From an uncultured bacterium (GTDB lineage Bacteria > Krumholzibacteriota > Krumholzibacteriia > LZORAL124-64-63): a stretch of 7,643 bases of DNA. The notes below the pieces were generated by a model that saw only the letters and a program-made list of their open reading frames with translations, made no database searches and had not been told where the DNA came from. The stretch is from the NCBI GenBank assembly GCA_903847545.1, contig CAINDZ010000595.1:1-7643 (forward strand). Reading direction: 5' to 3'. A program made the position numbers and the translations under genes. Shown piece by piece: positions 5,331-7,643 of the stretch; the stretch's first letter is position 1, and each line of letters begins with the position of its first letter.

Positions 5331-5358
5331 GTTGCATCAATATTGGTGCATGCACCAA
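5319..5358. promoter_or_regulatory. Cluster of TGCACCAA / TTGGTGCA boxes, candidate regulator binding sites
   Basis: Four 8-base boxes occur in 40 bp: TGCACCAA (5319-5326), TGCATCAA (5333-5340, one mismatch), TTGGTGCA (5343-5350) and TGCACCAA (5351-5358). Boxes two and three form an 18-base palindrome TGCATCAATATTGGTGCA with one mismatched pair. Boxes three and four form a perfect 16-base palindrome TTGGTGCATGCACCAA. The half-site equals that of the enteric NtrC site (TGCACC-N5-GGTGCA), though the spacing here is 6 rather than 5. An isolated related box, TGGTGCA, lies at 5241-5247. The encoded Fis-type activator is the natural candidate ligand. The boxes cover its own -10 and transcription start and end just before its ribosome binding site. 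Confidence 0.6.
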
Positions 5359-5369
5359 CAGGAGGGGTC

Positions 5370-6746
<1,377 letters not shown>

Positions 6747-6754
6747 GAGTCACC

Positions 6755-7435
6755 ATGGCCTGGACGGGCAGGAAGTTCGCGAAGGTGGGCTGCAGCGTGC
6801 TGGTGCTGGCGGTGATCGCGCTGGCGGGCACCGTCACGTGGTATTCGGGGCAGATGGCCGGCGATTTCCGCAAGGTGAAGGCGAGCGAGTCGGCGCTGTA
6901 TCCCGCGGGGGCGGACGCGGCGGCGTACGCGCCGCCGGCCGATGGCGTGCCCGATCCCGCGCGCCTGGAGGCGTTCGCGGCGGTGCGCGAGTCGACGGCC
7001 GAGTGGCGCGCCAAGCTGGCCGCCGCCGAGGCGGAATTCGCCGGCAGCCACAGCCGCTGGTGGGGCCGCGCCGGCGAGGCGCACGCCCTGACGCAGGTCA
7101 TGGCCGGGTTCTGGCTGGCGCGCAACGACGCGATGGGCAAGGCTGCGATGGAACCGGCCGAGTACACGTGGCTGTACGGCCTGGTCTACTTCGGCTGGCT
7201 GGGCCACGACCCGGCCGAGGGCCAGGAGGCGGTGGCGGTGAACGGTCGCGCGGGCGAGCGGCGCGAGGACAAGCGCTTCGCCGCCCTGCGTGCCCAGTGG
7301 CCGGGCGGCGTGAGCGAGGGCGCGGCGGCCGCGCTCGAGCCGCTGCGCGCGCGCCTGGAGGCCGGCTGGACCACCGAGACCAACCCCGTCGACCTGGTGT
7401 TCATCGGTGAGTTCGAGAAGGCCCAGGGCAAGTAG
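6755..7435 (+). CDS. Membrane-anchored protein of unknown function
   Basis: I do not recognise this 226-residue protein. It begins with a short basic stretch (MAWTGRKFAK) and one hydrophobic segment (about 11-30, VGCSVLVLAVIALAGTVTWY), which reads as an uncleaved signal anchor with the rest outside the cytoplasm. Cys13 is not in a good lipobox. After a Pro/Ala-rich stretch (about 45-68) the protein appears largely helical, with PADGVPDPARLEAFAAVRES (62-81), RWWGRAGEAHALTQVMAGFW (101-120), and EYTWLYGLVYFGWLG (136-150) as motif-like, tryptophan-rich parts. The ATG at 6755 has AGGAG that begins inside the stop region of the activator gene. The 8-bp gap means the two are co-transcribed, so it may be a target, partner or signal source for the activator. 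Codon use is like its neighbours. Confidence 0.8.
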   Translation: MAWTGRKFAKVGCSVLVLAVIALAGTVTWYSGQMAGDFRKVKASESALYPAGADAAAYAPPADGVPDPARLEAFAAVRESTAEWRAKLAAAEAEFAGSHSRWWGRAGEAHALTQVMAGFWLARNDAMGKAAMEPAEYTWLYGLVYFGWLGHDPAEGQEAVAVNGRAGERREDKRFAALRAQWPGGVSEGAAAALEPLRARLEAGWTTETNPVDLVFIGEFEKAQGK

Positions 7436-7458
7436 GGGCGGGGAGGCAGCGGTGCGCG

Positions 7459-7643
7459 TCAGTCGGCGCTGGTGCCTGCGTCGTCATCCTTCGCGGGCGC
7501 GGCATTCCCGCCGCCGGCCGGGCCCGCGCCGCCGCGCCGCCGGGTGACCGCCTGCCGCAGCAGGAACTCGATCTGCCCGTTGACGCTGCGCAGGTCCGCA
7601 TCGGCCCAGCGCCGGATCTCCTCGTAGAGATCCGGGCTGAGCC
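7459..7643 (-). CDS. Arc-type ribbon-helix-helix protein (5' part off window)
   Basis: The last 60 residues of a minus-strand gene are visible; the start lies beyond the right edge. The frame reads LSPDLYEEIRRWADADLRSV followed by NGQIEFLLRQAVTRRR, which matches the helix-turn-helix part of small Arc-family ribbon-helix-helix DNA-binding proteins. The DNA-contacting strand would be just upstream, outside the window. A Gly/Ala-rich, acidic tail of about 25 residues follows and ends at a TGA at 7461-7459. The gene converges on the membrane protein gene with a 23-bp gap, in which I see no terminator. Family knowledge: such proteins act as dimeric repressors or antitoxin-like factors, and similar small genes often sit beside SPFH/band-7 membrane protein genes. 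What precedes it here cannot be seen. Confidence 0.75.
   Translation of the reverse strand, partial: LSPDLYEEIRRWADADLRSVNGQIEFLLRQAVTRRRGGAGPAGGGNAAPAKDDDAGTSAD

Overview
This window is very GC-rich (about 70% by eye), gene-dense bacterial DNA with short or overlapping junctions inside gene groups. The gene set points to a Gram-negative-like, non-enteric bacterium: a bacilliredoxin-family protein, a PAS/AAA+/Fis sigma-54 activator, an Arc-type ribbon-helix-helix protein and an unusual A-type Fe-S carrier. Myxobacteria-like or FCB-group lineages would fit, but the sequence alone does not fix the phylum. No rRNA, tRNA, CRISPR array, insertion sequence or phage gene was seen, so the window looks like ordinary chromosome.

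Left part (minus strand, about 1-2120): a three-gene operon headed by a bacilliredoxin-like protein (1602-2018). Next comes an A-type iron-sulfur carrier with an extra N-terminal domain (906-1583), then a YgfZ-like folate-binding protein that runs off the left edge (1-909). The last two overlap by an ATGA junction. Upstream, at 2087-2120, lies an AT-rich island with a TTGACA box and a perfect GGTATT/AATACC inverted repeat, a good candidate promoter and operator. The operon looks devoted to thiol redox and Fe-S cluster assembly or repair.

Middle (minus strand, 2156-4615): a sulfatase-fold protein, a guanine-deaminase-type nucleobase deaminase and a zinc-type CDF transporter with a very His-rich N-terminus. 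They are packed as one likely transcription unit (GTGA overlap, then a 25-bp gap). Before it stands a thioredoxin gene (4774-5097), probably separate because a stem-loop lies in the 158-bp gap.

Right part: a 272-bp divergent intergenic region (5098-5369) separates thioredoxin from a sigma-54-dependent activator (5370-6746, plus strand). The activator is followed 8 bp later by a membrane-anchored protein of unknown function (6755-7435). A convergent, partial ribbon-helix-helix gene (7459 to the right edge) closes the window.

The most interesting signal is in the divergent region. A near-consensus sigma-70 promoter for the activator is overlaid by several TGCACCAA/TTGGTGCA boxes, which resemble half-sites of the classical NtrC enhancer. 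A sigma-54-like -24/-12 element faces thioredoxin at a distance that would let the same boxes act as enhancers. This suggests a regulator that represses its own gene and switches on thioredoxin. That is a hypothesis read from sequence and has not been shown.
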